Source of the DNA: Bosea vaviloviae
GTDB taxonomy: Bacteria > Pseudomonadota > Alphaproteobacteria > Rhizobiales > Beijerinckiaceae
DNA: 64,000 bases
Assembly: GCF_001741865.1 (NCBI RefSeq)
Contig: NZ_CP017147.1
Span: 4,269,001 to 4,333,000 of the forward strand
Direction of reading: 5' to 3'
Part shown: one piece after another, positions 1 through 9,402 of the stretch
Numbering within the stretch: position 1 is the first letter of the stretch
Layout of the letters: every line of letters starts with the position of its first letter
The notes under the pieces: model-generated
Databases searched by the model: none
What the model was told of the DNA's origin: nothing
What the model saw: the letters and a program-made list of their open reading frames with translations, nothing else
Translations under genes and position numbers: made by a program

Positions 1-1193
1 TCCGGTTCCGGCAAGCGGATTGTGGCGGTCGCAAGGGCAGCCAGGCCTTCTCCGCGCCCGGTGAAGCCCATCCGCTCGGAGGTGGTCGCCTTGATGGCGA
101 CCTGATCGATGCGGATCGCGGCAGCGGCGGCGATCGCAGCACGGATCGCTTCGCGATGCGGGCCGATCTTGGGCGCCTCGCAGACGATAGTGAGATCAAG
201 GAAGTCGATGCGCCCGCCGCGCTGCCTGACGCGCTCTGCCGCGAAGGCCAGGAACTGCGCGGAGGCCGCGTCCTTCCATTGCGGGTCGCTGGGCGGGAAA
301 TGCGTGCCGATATCGCCCTCAGTCAGCGCGCCGAGAAGCGCATCCGTCAAGGCATGCAGGGCGACATCGCCATCGGAATGCGCCACCACGCCGCGATCAT
401 GCGCGATGCGGGTGCCGCCGAGCCAGACATGGTCGCCATCGCCGAAGGCGTGGACGTCATAGCCGGTCGCAACGCGCACATGAAGCGGCGCGCCCTGGGA
501 GCGATCGAAGTCCTGCGGATGGGTGAGCTTCACGTTGGCTGGGTCTCCGGGAAAGGTTTTCACAGGATGCCCGGCCCATTCCATCAAAGCCGCATCGTCG
601 GTGAAGCCCGACAGGCCGGCAGCGACTGCGGCTTCATGAGCCGCGAGCAAGGCCTTGAAGTGGAACCCCTGAGGCGTTTGCACGCTGACGAGCGTATCAC
701 GGGGCGGTGTCTCGGCGACGCGACCATCGCTACCGAGGCGCTTGATCGTGTCCGTCACCGGTAAAGCGGGGATGGCGGCGATCTCGCTTTGGAGCGCGTC
801 GACCGTGCGGCGCATAAGCGCAGCGGTGACGAAAGGGCGGGCGGCGTCATGAACCAGCACGATGCCGTCGAAGCCGGTGGCGGCAAGTGCTTGCAGGCCC
901 AGGCGCACGGAATCCTGCCGCGTTGCGCCGCCTTGCGCCGGCGAGAGCAGCTTCCCTGTCGGCAGGTCGGCGACGGCGTGGGCATAGCGTGCGTTGTCGC
1001 CTGGCCCGATGACGACCATGACATGATCGATCGCAGCGTCAGCTAAAAAAGGCGTCAGGGCCTGCGCAAGAACTGGCCGGCCCGCGAGGGCGCGATATTG
1101 CTTGGGCAGGTCTCCGCCGGCGCGCAGCCCGCGCCCGGCGGCGACGATCAGGGCAGCGATGGCTGCGCGGCGGCTGCTTGTTTCTGTGAGCAC
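1..1193 (-). CDS. ispDF: Bifunctional IspD/IspF isoprenoid enzyme (partial at left edge)
   Basis: Fusion of 2-C-methyl-D-erythritol 4-phosphate cytidylyltransferase (IspD, N-terminal ~225 residues) and 2-C-methyl-D-erythritol 2,4-cyclodiphosphate synthase (IspF, C-terminal), two non-consecutive steps of the cytosolic MEP pathway. I translated the minus strand by hand. The IspD part shows [31 protein letters not shown] and VTDTIKR. The IspF part shows [11 protein letters not shown] (metal-binding D-x-H), AHSDGDV and [11 protein letters not shown]. About 397 codons are visible, close to the usual full length, so only the last few residues lie outside. The start is uncertain: GTG at 1193 is used here, and a TTG two codons upstream is possible. 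It diverges from dusB. The fusion is typical of alphaproteobacteria. Confidence 0.93.
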   Translation of the reverse strand, partial: MLTETSSRRAAIAALIVAAGRGLRAGGDLPKQYRALAGRPVLAQALTPFLADAAIDHVMVVIGPGDNARYAHAVADLPTGKLLSPAQGGATRQDSVRLGLQALAATGFDGIVLVHDAARPFVTAALMRRTVDALQSEIAAIPALPVTDTIKRLGSDGRVAETPPRDTLVSVQTPQGFHFKALLAAHEAAVAAGLSGFTDDAALMEWAGHPVKTFPGDPANVKLTHPQDFDRSQGAPLHVRVATGYDVHAFGDGDHVWLGGTRIAHDRGVVAHSDGDVALHALTDALLGALTEGDIGTHFPPSDPQWKDAASAQFLAFAAERVRQRGGRIDFLDLTIVCEAPKIGPHREAIRAAIAAAAAIRIDQVAIKATTSERMGFTGRGEGLAALATATIRLPEP

Positions 1194-1227
1194 GGGCAAT
1201 GGTCCAGCAGGGGCAATAGTCCAGCAG
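1194..1227. repeat. Two-copy 17-bp tandem repeat beside the ispDF start
   Basis: Positions 1194-1210 and 1211-1227 carry the same 17-mer (GGGCAATGGTCCAGCAG) with one G/A difference. It lies in the ispDF-dusB divergent spacer, immediately upstream of the ispDF start, where it could alter spacing of the ispDF leader. No known element is recognised. Confidence 0.7.
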
Positions 1228-1375
1228 GGATTGGGTGATAGTGGCACGGCGTGCGATCGCCAAGTCCGCAGGCGAGACGCTCGGCAAGCCATGCGGCAGG
1301 GGTGCGGCGATGATGCACTGCAATATGTTCCGAGGCCTCTTGCGCTCTCGCAGCAATGTCCAATAAATATGCATA

Positions 1376-2398
1376 ATGGAAGTTGCCTCAAATTCGAGCG
1401 CCGACGTAGCGATCCTGCCGGACGTCGCTCCCGTTTCGCGCGCTTTCCTGGCGCCGATGTCGGGTGTCACCGACATCGTGATGCGTCGGATCGCAGCGCG
1501 CCATGGTGCAGGCCTCGTCGTCTCCGAGATGGTTGCTTCCGACGAGTTCGTCAGGGGCAGCGAGGAGGCGCGCATCCGCGCCGAGGGAGCCGGCGTCTCG
1601 CCCCATGTCGTCCAGCTTGCCGGCTGTGATCCGCATTGGCTAGGCGAGGCGGCACGGCTGGCCGAAGCCAATGGCGCGGCGATCGTCGACATCAACATGG
1701 GCTGCCCGGCCAAGAAGGTCACAGGTGGCTGGGCAGGCTCGGCGCTGATGCGCGATCTCAACCATGCGATCGGGCTCGTCGAAGCCGCGGTGAAGGCCGT
1801 GAGCGTGCCTGTCACCGTCAAGATGCGATTGGGCTGGGATGAGGCCTCGCGCAACGCGCCGGAACTGGCGCGCCGCGCCGTCGCCTCGGGCGCGTCGATG
1901 ATCACGGTGCATGGCCGGACCCGGCAGCAATTCTACAAGGGCGTCGCCGATTGGGGCGCGATCCGGGCCGTGCGCGAGCAGGGAGATTTTCCGCTCGTCG
2001 CCAATGGCGACATCCATGACGAGGATGATGCGCGCAATTGCCTTGCCCAATCGGGTGCAGATTTCGTGATGGTCGGCCGCGCCGCACTCGGCAGACCATG
2101 GCTGGTCGGCGAGATCGGCGCTGCGCTTGCCGGGCGGGCGTCCCCACAGCTCGGCCTTGGCCAGAAATTCGCCATCGCGCGCGACCACTATGAGGGGCTG
2201 CTCAGCCTGATGGGCATCGCCCATGGTGTGCGCCATGCCCGCAAGCATCTGGCGGCCTATGCCGATGAGGCCGTGGCGAGCGGCGGCATGCCCGATCCCG
2301 AACAGCGGCGCACGCTCCTGACTTCTGACGATCCGCATCTGGTGCTCGGCGCATTGACGCGACTGTTTTCTCCGGAGCTCAGCCGCGCTGCGGCCTGA
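1376..2398 (+). CDS. dusB: tRNA-dihydrouridine synthase, DusB/NifR3 type
   Basis: FMN-dependent enzyme reducing uridines in the tRNA D-loop to dihydrouridine. The 340-aa TIM-barrel protein has the family's APMSGVTD start motif (about residue 26), the catalytic-cysteine motif NMGCPAKKV (about 103-111), the VTVKMRLGW strand, the [13 protein letters not shown] segment and the FMN phosphate-binding ANGDI and [13 protein letters not shown] segments. Length matches DusB. In alphaproteobacteria this gene (historically nifR3) precedes ntrB, as here, with only about 16 bp to the ntrB start, so co-transcription with ntrBC is likely. Confidence 0.95.
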   Translation: MEVASNSSADVAILPDVAPVSRAFLAPMSGVTDIVMRRIAARHGAGLVVSEMVASDEFVRGSEEARIRAEGAGVSPHVVQLAGCDPHWLGEAARLAEANGAAIVDINMGCPAKKVTGGWAGSALMRDLNHAIGLVEAAVKAVSVPVTVKMRLGWDEASRNAPELARRAVASGASMITVHGRTRQQFYKGVADWGAIRAVREQGDFPLVANGDIHDEDDARNCLAQSGADFVMVGRAALGRPWLVGEIGAALAGRASPQLGLGQKFAIARDHYEGLLSLMGIAHGVRHARKHLAAYADEAVASGGMPDPEQRRTLLTSDDPHLVLGALTRLFSPELSRAAA

Positions 2399-2414
2399 CG
2401 GAAAGGTGTTGCGT

Positions 2415-3557
2415 ATGGCGATGGCGTTTTTTGATGGCGGCGGACGGGGCAGGGATGATTTCCTGCTCGATCCGATCGAGATGCAGGCCCTCAACGTGCT
2501 GCCGATGCCGGTCGTCGTGATCGGCGAGGGCCATGGTATCCTCTACGCCAACACGGCCGCCGAGGACTTCTTCCAGTCCAGCGCCGTCGTGTTGAAGCGG
2601 CAGCGCATCGACGATCTGATCGCCTTTGGCTCGCCGGTGCTGGCGCTGGTGGAGGAGGTGCAGCGGCGCGGCGCGAGCGTCAGCGAATATCGGCTTGACC
2701 TCGGCTCTCCCCGTCTCGGCGTCGATCGCGTGGTCGATGTCTTTGCCTCTCCTTTGTCCAGCCAGAGCGATGCCGTCGTGCTTATGCTGCAAGAACGGAC
2801 AATTGCTGAAAAAATGGACAGGCAGCTGACCCATAGAGGAGCTGCGCGTTCGATCACAGCGCTGGGGGCCATGCTGGCCCATGAGATCAAGAACCCGCTA
2901 TCGGGCATTCGCGGTGCGGCGCAGCTGCTTGAGGCCTCGGTCCCCGACAGCGACCGCATGCTGACGCAGTTGATCTGCGACGAGACCGACCGGATCGTGA
3001 AGCTCGTGGAACGGGTCGAACTCTTCGGCGACGAGCGCCCGAGCGAGCGCGATGCCGTCAATGTGCATGACGTGCTCGACCATGTGAAACGACTGGCGCA
3101 ATCGGGCTTTGCGCGCCACATCCGCTTCAACGAGGTCTACGATCCGTCGTTGCCGCCGGTCGCCGGCAATCGCGACCAGCTCGTTCAGGTCTTGCTGAAT
3201 TTGATGAAGAACGCGGCCGAAGCCATTGGAATGCAATCGATCGATGGCGAGATCACACTGACGACCGCTTACCGGCCAGGCATCCGTATGCAGCTCGCCG
3301 GCTCGCCGGGCCGGATCGCCCTGCCGCTCGAGATCGGCATCCGCGACAATGGGCCGGGCGTGCCCTCGGACCTGCTGCCGCACCTGTTCGATCCCTTCGT
3401 CACCACCAAGGCGCAAGGCAGTGGCCTTGGACTTGCACTCGTTGCCAAGGTGATCGGCGATCACGGCGGAATCGTCGAATGCGAATCCGTTCCTCGCCGT
3501 ACGACGTTTCGAATTCTGCTGCCTCTGCACCAGCCCCGGGCGCGGCAGACAGTTTAA
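2415..3557 (+). CDS. ntrB: Nitrogen regulation sensor histidine kinase NtrB
   Basis: Cytoplasmic histidine kinase/phosphatase that controls NtrC in response to PII-signalled nitrogen status. An N-terminal PAS-like domain (about 20-120) is followed by the H-box [17 protein letters not shown] (about 155-170), the N-box [10 protein letters not shown], the G1 box IRDNGPGVP, an F-box DPFVTTK and the G2 box [11 protein letters not shown]. There are no membrane segments, as expected for NtrB. The ATG at 2415 is preferred over the in-frame GTG at 2406 because a GGAAAGG ribosome-binding site lies just upstream at the right distance. It lies between dusB and ntrC in the usual nifR3-ntrBC operon. Confidence 0.95.
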   Translation: MAMAFFDGGGRGRDDFLLDPIEMQALNVLPMPVVVIGEGHGILYANTAAEDFFQSSAVVLKRQRIDDLIAFGSPVLALVEEVQRRGASVSEYRLDLGSPRLGVDRVVDVFASPLSSQSDAVVLMLQERTIAEKMDRQLTHRGAARSITALGAMLAHEIKNPLSGIRGAAQLLEASVPDSDRMLTQLICDETDRIVKLVERVELFGDERPSERDAVNVHDVLDHVKRLAQSGFARHIRFNEVYDPSLPPVAGNRDQLVQVLLNLMKNAAEAIGMQSIDGEITLTTAYRPGIRMQLAGSPGRIALPLEIGIRDNGPGVPSDLLPHLFDPFVTTKAQGSGLGLALVAKVIGDHGGIVECESVPRRTTFRILLPLHQPRARQTV

Positions 3558-3577
3558 GGCCTACAGGACCACAGTGA

Positions 3578-5026
3578 ATGCCGACCGGTAACATTCTCGT
3601 CGCGGACGACGACGCCGCGATCCGCACCGTCCTCAATCAAGCCCTTGCCCGGGCCGGATATGAGGTGCGGACCACGGGCCAGGCGGCGACGCTCTGGACC
3701 TGGGCCGCGCAGGGCCTCGGCGACCTCATCATCACCGATGTGGTGATGCCCGACGGCAACGCCTTCGACCTGTTGCCGCGCATCAAGCGGGTGCGCCCCG
3801 AGCTGCCGATCATCGTGATGAGCGCGCAGAATACCTTCATGACGGCGATCAAGGCCTCCGAGCGCGGCGCCTACGAGTATCTGCCCAAGCCCTTCGACCT
3901 GAAGGAGCTCGTCGCCATCGTCGGCCGCGCCCTGTCGCGGCCGCGCGGCGATGGTGGCAGGGCCAATGCGGCCGAGCCTGACGATATTCCCCTGATCGGC
4001 CGCTCGCCGGCGATGCAGGACGTCTACCGCGCGCTTGCCCGGTTGATGCCGATCGATCTCACCGTGATGATCAACGGCGAGTCCGGCACCGGCAAGGAGC
4101 TGGTCGCGCGGGCGCTGCACGATTACGGCAAGCGCAAGAACGGTCCATTCGTGGCGATCAACATGGCCGCGATCCCGAAGGACCTGATCGAATCCGAGCT
4201 GTTCGGCCATGAGAAGGGCGCCTTCACCGGTGCGCTGACGCGCTCGTCGGGCCGCTTCGAGCAGGCCGAGGGCGGCACGCTCTTCCTCGACGAGATCGGG
4301 GACATGCCGATGGAGGCTCAGACGCGCCTGCTGCGCGTGCTGCAGCAGGGCGAATACACCACCGTCGGCGGCCGGACGCCGATCAAGACCAATGTCCGCA
4401 TCGTAGCCGCGACCAACAAGGATCTGCGCATCTCCATCGCGCAGGGGTTGTTCCGCGAGGATCTGTTCTTCCGGCTCAATGTGGTGCCGATCCGCCTGCC
4501 GCCCTTGCGCGAGCGCGTCGAGGACATTCCGGATCTGGCGCGCCATTTCTTCGCGCTGGTCGAGAAGGAGGGGCTGCCGCACAAGCAGATCGATTCGGAA
4601 GCGATGGACGTGATGCGGCGCTATCGCTGGCCCGGCAACGTCCGCGAGCTCGAAAATCTCGTCCGCAGGCTCGCGGCGCTCTATCCGCAGGAGACCATCA
4701 CGGCGCCGATCGTCGATGCGGAGCTCCAGCCGGCTTCGCCGACGACGAGTTTTTCGGGCGGATCGGCGCCCGAGCGGGCCGAAACGCTGTCGGGCTCGGT
4801 CGAGCGCCATCTCAACCAGTATTTCGGCGGCTTCGGCGATAATATCCCGCCGCCTGGCCTGTATCACCGCATTCTGCGCGAGGTCGAGCCGCCTTTGATT
4901 GCTGCAGCCCTGGCCGCGACGCGGGGCAATCAGATCCGCGCCGCCGAATTGCTCGGCCTGAATCGCAACACGCTGCGCAAGAAGATTCGCGAATTGGACA
5001 TGCAGGTCGTGCGCTCGCCGCGCTAG
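3578..5026 (+). CDS. ntrC: Nitrogen regulation response regulator NtrC
   Basis: Sigma-54-dependent activator phosphorylated by NtrB. The 482-aa protein has a receiver domain with acidic pocket ADDD (residues 9-12) and phospho-acceptor Asp54 in ITDVVMPDG. The AAA+ domain follows, with Walker A GESGTGKE, the sigma-54 contact loop GAFTGA and Walker [14 protein letters not shown]-terminal FIS-type helix-turn-helix ([19 protein letters not shown]) completes it. All key motifs are intact. Its TAG stop is also the first three bases of a palindromic repeat (5024-5077). Confidence 0.97.
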   Translation: MPTGNILVADDDAAIRTVLNQALARAGYEVRTTGQAATLWTWAAQGLGDLIITDVVMPDGNAFDLLPRIKRVRPELPIIVMSAQNTFMTAIKASERGAYEYLPKPFDLKELVAIVGRALSRPRGDGGRANAAEPDDIPLIGRSPAMQDVYRALARLMPIDLTVMINGESGTGKELVARALHDYGKRKNGPFVAINMAAIPKDLIESELFGHEKGAFTGALTRSSGRFEQAEGGTLFLDEIGDMPMEAQTRLLRVLQQGEYTTVGGRTPIKTNVRIVAATNKDLRISIAQGLFREDLFFRLNVVPIRLPPLRERVEDIPDLARHFFALVEKEGLPHKQIDSEAMDVMRRYRWPGNVRELENLVRRLAALYPQETITAPIVDAELQPASPTTSFSGGSAPERAETLSGSVERHLNQYFGGFGDNIPPPGLYHRILREVEPPLIAAALAATRGNQIRAAELLGLNRNTLRKKIRELDMQVVRSPR

Positions 5027-5077
5027 AGCAGGATGCGAAAAAGTGGGAACCGGTTTTTCGCAATCGATCCTGCTCTA
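5024..5077. repeat. Palindromic dispersed repeat, copy 1 (stop codon of ntrC is its first triplet)
   Basis: An 11-bp outer arm TAGAGCAGGAT (5024-5034) is perfectly complementary to 5067-5077. Inside it an 8-bp arm GCGAAAAA (5035-5042) pairs with 5054-5061. The 27-bp core 5035-5061 is identical, on the opposite strand, to 18027-18053. Such intergenic palindromes are common in Rhizobiales. The TAG that ends ntrC is the edge of the element. It could act as an RNA hairpin or terminator downstream of ntrC. Confidence 0.85.
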
Positions 5078-5101
5078 ACTCTTTGATGAGAGACGGATTC
5101 A

Positions 5102-5140
5102 GATTTCAGTCGGGATCACTTGGTGATCCCGACTGAAATC
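5102..5140. terminator. Perfect 18-bp hairpin between ntrC and ntrY
   Basis: The arms at 5102-5119 and 5123-5140 are perfectly complementary (18 bp) around a 3-nt TTG loop. No strong T-run follows, so it is not a canonical intrinsic terminator. It still probably separates the ntrBC and ntrYX transcripts. It could instead be a repeat element or a protein-binding palindrome. Confidence 0.55.
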
Positions 5141-5196
5141 ATCCGGCTCTGAGGCTTCTGCCGGGGGCCGGCCCGCCGCCTTTCATATGTCGCATT

Positions 5197-5225
5197 TTGA
5201 CAACACCGTTGCGGCGGCGCATCTA
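5197..5225 (+). promoter_or_regulatory. Possible ntrYX promoter
   Basis: A consensus -35 hexamer TTGACA sits at 5197-5202, downstream of the hairpin and upstream of ntrY. The -10 is poor (CATCTA at 17-bp spacing), so the call is weak. If real, transcription would start downstream of the ATG at 5225 and favour the GTG at 5285 as the ntrY start. Confidence 0.3.
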
Positions 5226-5284
5226 TGCCGCCCGCAAGCTTGGACGTCCGTCCGCGCTTGCTGCACCGGAGTTGTCGAAGAACC

Positions 5285-7573
5285 GTGTCAGCCTCGATCA
5301 GCGATGTCAGAATCATGCCGCGTGGGGAGGATCCGCCACGCCGTGTGTCGGGCTGGCTCGGCGCAATCGTCGTCGTTTTCGCACTTGTCTCGGCGCTCGT
5401 CACCTTCCTGGTGCTGTCAGGCGTCACGCCGATCGCCCCGGTCCATGAGGTGGTCGTCGGCGTCTTCATCCTCAACGCCCTGCTGATCCTGCTGCTGCTT
5501 GTCATCGTCGCTTTCGAGACGGCGGTACTGATCCGGGCGCGGCGAGCCGGCGCCGCTGCGGCCGGCCTTCATGTCAGAATCGTCGGTCTTTTCAGCATCA
5601 TCGCGACATTGCCTGCGATTCTGGTCGCGGTGATCGCGACCGTGACCATCGAGCGCGGGCTGGAGCCCTGGTTCTCCGACCGGATGCGCGACGCGATCTT
5701 CAAATCGGTCGAGGTCGCCGATGCCTATGCCGCGGGACAGTGCAAGTCGCTCGGGCGCGAGATCCGGATCTTCGCTGACGATCTGGCACGCGCGAAGCCT
5801 GCCTTCGATGTCGACCGCAAATGGTTCGAGAACTTCCTGACGGCGCGCGCGACAGCTCTCGGCGTGCCGGTGGCGGCGATCATGAGCCCGCCCGACAAGG
5901 TGCTGGTGCGGGCGAATATCGATATTCTGCGCGATGCACCCAAGCCGGACCAGGCTGCGTTCGACGATGCGCAATCAGCCCCGGAGCCGATCTGCGTCGT
6001 GCCCGAGACCAACCGGATCTTTGGCGCGCTCGTCAAACTGCCGACCTACGACAACGGGTTTCTCTACATCGCTCGCGAGGTTGATCCGCTTGCGGTCGAG
6101 TTTCCCGCCGTCGCGCGCGGAGCGGCGGTCGAATATCTCGCCATCGACGCCCGGCGAAAGGGCGTGCAGATCGCCTTCGCCTCGATGTACGGGCTGATCG
6201 CGGTGATCCTGCTGCTCTCGGCGATCTGGCTCGGTCTCAGCTTCGCCAACGGCCTCGTCGCACCGATCCGGCGGATGATCCATGCGACCGACCAGGTCTC
6301 CAGCGGCAATTTCTACGTCCAGGTGCCGATCCGACGATCGGAGGGGGATCTTGCCCATCTCGGCGAGACCTTCAACAAGATGACGGCGGAGTTGCGCCGG
6401 CAGCGCGATGGCTTGGTGACCGCAAGCGAAGTGATCGACCGACGACGGCGCTTCACCGAGACGGTTCTGTCGGGCGTCTCTTCGGGCGTCGTTGGTCTCG
6501 ATGGCGACGGCCATATCACCATCATCAATCGCTCCGCCGAGGGGCTGCTCGGCACTGGCGGGCGGGTCTTTGGCGAGCCGATCGCACAGGTCGCCCCCGA
6601 GATCGCCGCCTTCGTCGGCGATGCGCTGCATGGCCGTCAGCGGCAGAGCGCCGGCCAGGTCGCGATCACCCGAGCCGGGCGCGACCGCATGGTCAATGTC
6701 CGCGCCGTTCGCGAAGGCGAGGGGGCGGGCGCCGGGCTCGTGGTGACGCTCGACGACATCACCGATCTGGTCTCGGCGCAGCGCACGGCCGCCTGGGCCG
6801 ATGTCGCGCGCCGTATCGCCCATGAAATCAAGAACCCGCTGACGCCGATCCAGCTCTCGGCCGAGCGCATCCGTCGCAAGTTCGGTCGCGTCATCGTCGA
6901 GGACAAGGAGATCTTCGACCAGTGTACCGCCACCATCGTCCGCCAGGTCGAGGATATCCGGCGCATGGTCGATGAATTCTCCTCTTTCGCCCGCATGCCC
7001 AAGCCGTCGCTGTCTCGCGACGACATCGTCGAGACGGTGCGCCAGATCATCTTCCTGATGCGGGTCGGCAACCCAGAGCTGACGATCTCGGAGAACTTGC
7101 CGGCGGCGCCGGTGTTAGCCCAGTTCGACCGCCGATTGATCTCGCAGGCACTGACCAATGTGATCAAGAACGCGACGGAGGCGATCGAGGCGGTGCCGAT
7201 GGAGACGCGTGGACCCGGCCAGATCGAGGTCGCGTTCGCGCGCTATGAGGATGGTCGGATCGTCATCGACGTGATCGACAACGGCAAAGGCCTGCCCGCC
7301 GACCAGCGCCAGAAGCTGCTGGAGCCCTATATGACGACGCGCGAGGGCGGCACCGGTCTGGGACTGGCGATCGTCGGCAAGATTCTCGAGGACCATGGCG
7401 GCGGGATCGAGCTTCTAGACCGACCCGACGCCGCGGAGGGGCGGCGCGGGGCGCGGGTCCGGCTCTGGTTCCCCGAAACCGGCCCCACTGAGGATCCGGA
7501 CAACGAGACTGCGAATGGCCGCGACGTGAGCGCGTCTGACGCCCGAGACAAGCGAAATGGAATTGCCGTATGA
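5285..7573 (+). CDS. ntrY: Membrane sensor histidine kinase NtrY
   Basis: Membrane-bound partner of NtrX in nitrogen and redox control. Hydrophobic segments lie near the N-terminus (two helices then a third, together about 20-120 of the protein), followed by a periplasmic domain, another membrane helix ending near YGLIAVILLLSAIWLGLSF, and a HAMP segment starting at FANGLVAPIRRMI. A PAS-like region, the H-box [19 protein letters not shown], the N-box VIKNATEAI and the G-boxes DNGKGLP and GTGLGLAIVGK follow. The start is uncertain: ATG 5225, GTG 5285 and ATG 5315 are in frame. GTG 5285 (762 aa) is chosen for its purine-rich leader and the upstream TTGACA. Its stop overlaps the ntrX ATG, indicating translational coupling. 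Confidence 0.93.
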   Translation: MSASISDVRIMPRGEDPPRRVSGWLGAIVVVFALVSALVTFLVLSGVTPIAPVHEVVVGVFILNALLILLLLVIVAFETAVLIRARRAGAAAAGLHVRIVGLFSIIATLPAILVAVIATVTIERGLEPWFSDRMRDAIFKSVEVADAYAAGQCKSLGREIRIFADDLARAKPAFDVDRKWFENFLTARATALGVPVAAIMSPPDKVLVRANIDILRDAPKPDQAAFDDAQSAPEPICVVPETNRIFGALVKLPTYDNGFLYIAREVDPLAVEFPAVARGAAVEYLAIDARRKGVQIAFASMYGLIAVILLLSAIWLGLSFANGLVAPIRRMIHATDQVSSGNFYVQVPIRRSEGDLAHLGETFNKMTAELRRQRDGLVTASEVIDRRRRFTETVLSGVSSGVVGLDGDGHITIINRSAEGLLGTGGRVFGEPIAQVAPEIAAFVGDALHGRQRQSAGQVAITRAGRDRMVNVRAVREGEGAGAGLVVTLDDITDLVSAQRTAAWADVARRIAHEIKNPLTPIQLSAERIRRKFGRVIVEDKEIFDQCTATIVRQVEDIRRMVDEFSSFARMPKPSLSRDDIVETVRQIIFLMRVGNPELTISENLPAAPVLAQFDRRLISQALTNVIKNATEAIEAVPMETRGPGQIEVAFARYEDGRIVIDVIDNGKGLPADQRQKLLEPYMTTREGGTGLGLAIVGKILEDHGGGIELLDRPDAAEGRRGARVRLWFPETGPTEDPDNETANGRDVSASDARDKRNGIAV

Positions 7574-8937
7574 GCGCCGATATTCTGGTCGTTGATGACG
7601 AAGTCGATATTCGCGAGCTGGTGGCCGGCCTGCTGGAGGATGAGGGCTACCGCACGCGCAAGGCGGGCTCCGCCGATGAGGCGCTGGCGGCGATCGCTGC
7701 GCGCCGGCCCAACCTCGTCTTCCTCGACATCTGGCTGCAGGGCAGCCGGCTCGACGGTCTGCAGGTGCTCGAACTGATCAAGGAGAGCCATCCCGACCTC
7801 GCGGTGGTGATGATCTCGGGCCATGGCAACATCGAGACGGCCGTCTCTGCGATCAAGAGTGGCGCCTATGACTTCATCGAGAAGCCGTTCAAGGCGGACC
7901 GCCTCGTGCTCGTGGCCGAGCGGGCGCTGGAGGCTTCACGCCTCAGGCGCGAGGTCCGCGAGCTGAAGAAGGGCTCGGTGCAGGCCAGCCGCATCGTCGG
8001 CCGCTCGACTGTGGTCAATCAGTTGCGCCAGACGATCGAACGCGTCGCACCCACCAATGCCCGCGTGCTGATCAGCGGCGAGCCGGGCTGCGGCAAGGAA
8101 TTGACGGCCCGCACGCTGCACGAGGCGTCGAGCCGCTCCTCGGCGCCCTTCATCGTCATCAATGCGGCGACGATCACGCCCGACACGATGGAAGAGGAGC
8201 TGTTCGGCGTCGAGGGCGGAGAGGGCCGGACGCGCCGCGTCGGCGCGCTCGAGGAAGCCCATGGCGGCTCGCTCTATATCGACGAGATCGGCGATATGCC
8301 GCGCGAGACGCAAAACCGCATCCTGCGCGTGCTGGTCGATCAGAATTTCCAGCGTGTCGGCGGCGCAACGCGCGTGCATGTCGATGTGCGGATCATTTCC
8401 TCGACCAGCCGCGACCTGGCGCAGCTGATCAGCGAAGGGCTGTTCCGCGAGGACCTCTATCACCGCCTCAGCGTCGTGCCGGTCAAGGTGCCGGCGCTGT
8501 CGGAGCGGCGCGAGGACGTACCGGAATTGATCGAGTTCTTCATGGACCAGATCTCGGTCGCGACCGGGCTGCCGAAGCGGCGCATCGGCTCGGACGCGAT
8601 GGCCGTGCTGCAGTCGCATGAATGGCCCGGCAATGTCCGCGAGCTGCGCAACAATGTCGAGCGACTGATGATCCTGACCAAGGGCGATCCGACGGCGGAT
8701 GTCACGGTCGAGATGCTGCCGGCCGAGGTCGGCGCCATGGTGCCGACGACGCCGTCCGGCTCGGGCGGCGAACGGCTGATGAGCCTGCCGCTGCGCGACG
8801 CGCGTGAGATCTTCGAGCGCGAATATCTCATCGCCCAGATCGCCCGCTTTTCCGGCAATATCTCGCGAACCGCCGAGTTCATCGGGATGGAGCGCTCGGC
8901 CTTGCATCGCAAGCTGAAGTCGCTCGGGGTCGGTTGA
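7570..8937 (+). CDS. ntrX: Response regulator NtrX (no GAFTGA loop)
   Basis: Response regulator of the NtrYX system. The 455-aa protein has a receiver domain with VDDE (8-11) and phospho-acceptor Asp53 in FLDIWL, an AAA+ domain with Walker A-like GEPGCGKE and Walker B GGSLYIDEIGD, and a C-terminal FIS-type helix ISRTAEFIGMERSALHRKL. The segment where NtrC has GAFTGA reads GVEGGEGRTRRVG, so it should not activate sigma-54 polymerase. Loss of this loop is known for alphaproteobacterial NtrX, which can act as a sigma-70-type regulator. It is coupled to ntrY by an ATGA overlap. In some relatives trkA follows; here hfq comes next after about 210 bp with no other gene. Confidence 0.95.
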   Translation: MSADILVVDDEVDIRELVAGLLEDEGYRTRKAGSADEALAAIAARRPNLVFLDIWLQGSRLDGLQVLELIKESHPDLAVVMISGHGNIETAVSAIKSGAYDFIEKPFKADRLVLVAERALEASRLRREVRELKKGSVQASRIVGRSTVVNQLRQTIERVAPTNARVLISGEPGCGKELTARTLHEASSRSSAPFIVINAATITPDTMEEELFGVEGGEGRTRRVGALEEAHGGSLYIDEIGDMPRETQNRILRVLVDQNFQRVGGATRVHVDVRIISSTSRDLAQLISEGLFREDLYHRLSVVPVKVPALSERREDVPELIEFFMDQISVATGLPKRRIGSDAMAVLQSHEWPGNVRELRNNVERLMILTKGDPTADVTVEMLPAEVGAMVPTTPSGSGGERLMSLPLRDAREIFEREYLIAQIARFSGNISRTAEFIGMERSALHRKLKSLGVG

Positions 8938-9148
8938 ACGGCGGCTAAGCGCTGATTGCATATCCGTCTGCACGATACGCAGGCGTCATGCGCAAATAGG
9001 ATGCGGCATCGCCCTTGCTTTGTCATAGAACACGACGATCTAATGCAGGATCGGTGTTTCGAAGCGGTGCGCTCGCGCGTGACCGCGAACGAAACGAAAT
9101 GGATCGCGGGTGCAACCCGATGAGAGATCCCAACAATAGGGGCTACCC

Positions 9149-9397
9149 ATGGCCGCAGAGCGGGCACAAAACCTTCAGGACACTTTCCTCAATCACGTTC
9201 GCAAGCAGAAGATTCCTCTGACGATCTTCCTCGTCAACGGCGTGAAGCTGCAGGGCGTCGTCACCTGGTTCGACAATTTCTGCGTGCTGCTGCGGCGCGA
9301 CGGACATTCGCAGCTCGTTTACAAGCATGCGATCTCGACGATCATGCCGGGCCACCCCGTGCAGCTGTTCGAGCCCGAGGAAGTGGACAAGGCCTGA
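9149..9397 (+). CDS. hfq: RNA chaperone Hfq
   Basis: Hexameric Sm-like RNA chaperone mediating small RNA-mRNA pairing. The 82-aa protein has the Sm1 segment ([19 protein letters not shown], then [15 protein letters not shown]) and the Sm2 motif [10 protein letters not shown]. The C-terminal tail is short, as usual in alphaproteobacteria. The leader 8938-9148 contains no gene. The stop is 5 bp before the hflX start, the classical hfq-hflX arrangement. Confidence 0.97.
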   Translation: MAAERAQNLQDTFLNHVRKQKIPLTIFLVNGVKLQGVVTWFDNFCVLLRRDGHSQLVYKHAISTIMPGHPVQLFEPEEVDKA

Positions 9398-9402
9398 GCC
9401 TC

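Noticed and set aside
3554..4867. 437-codon open frame on the minus strand
   Set aside because: Antisense to ntrC; R/D/H-rich shadow composition.
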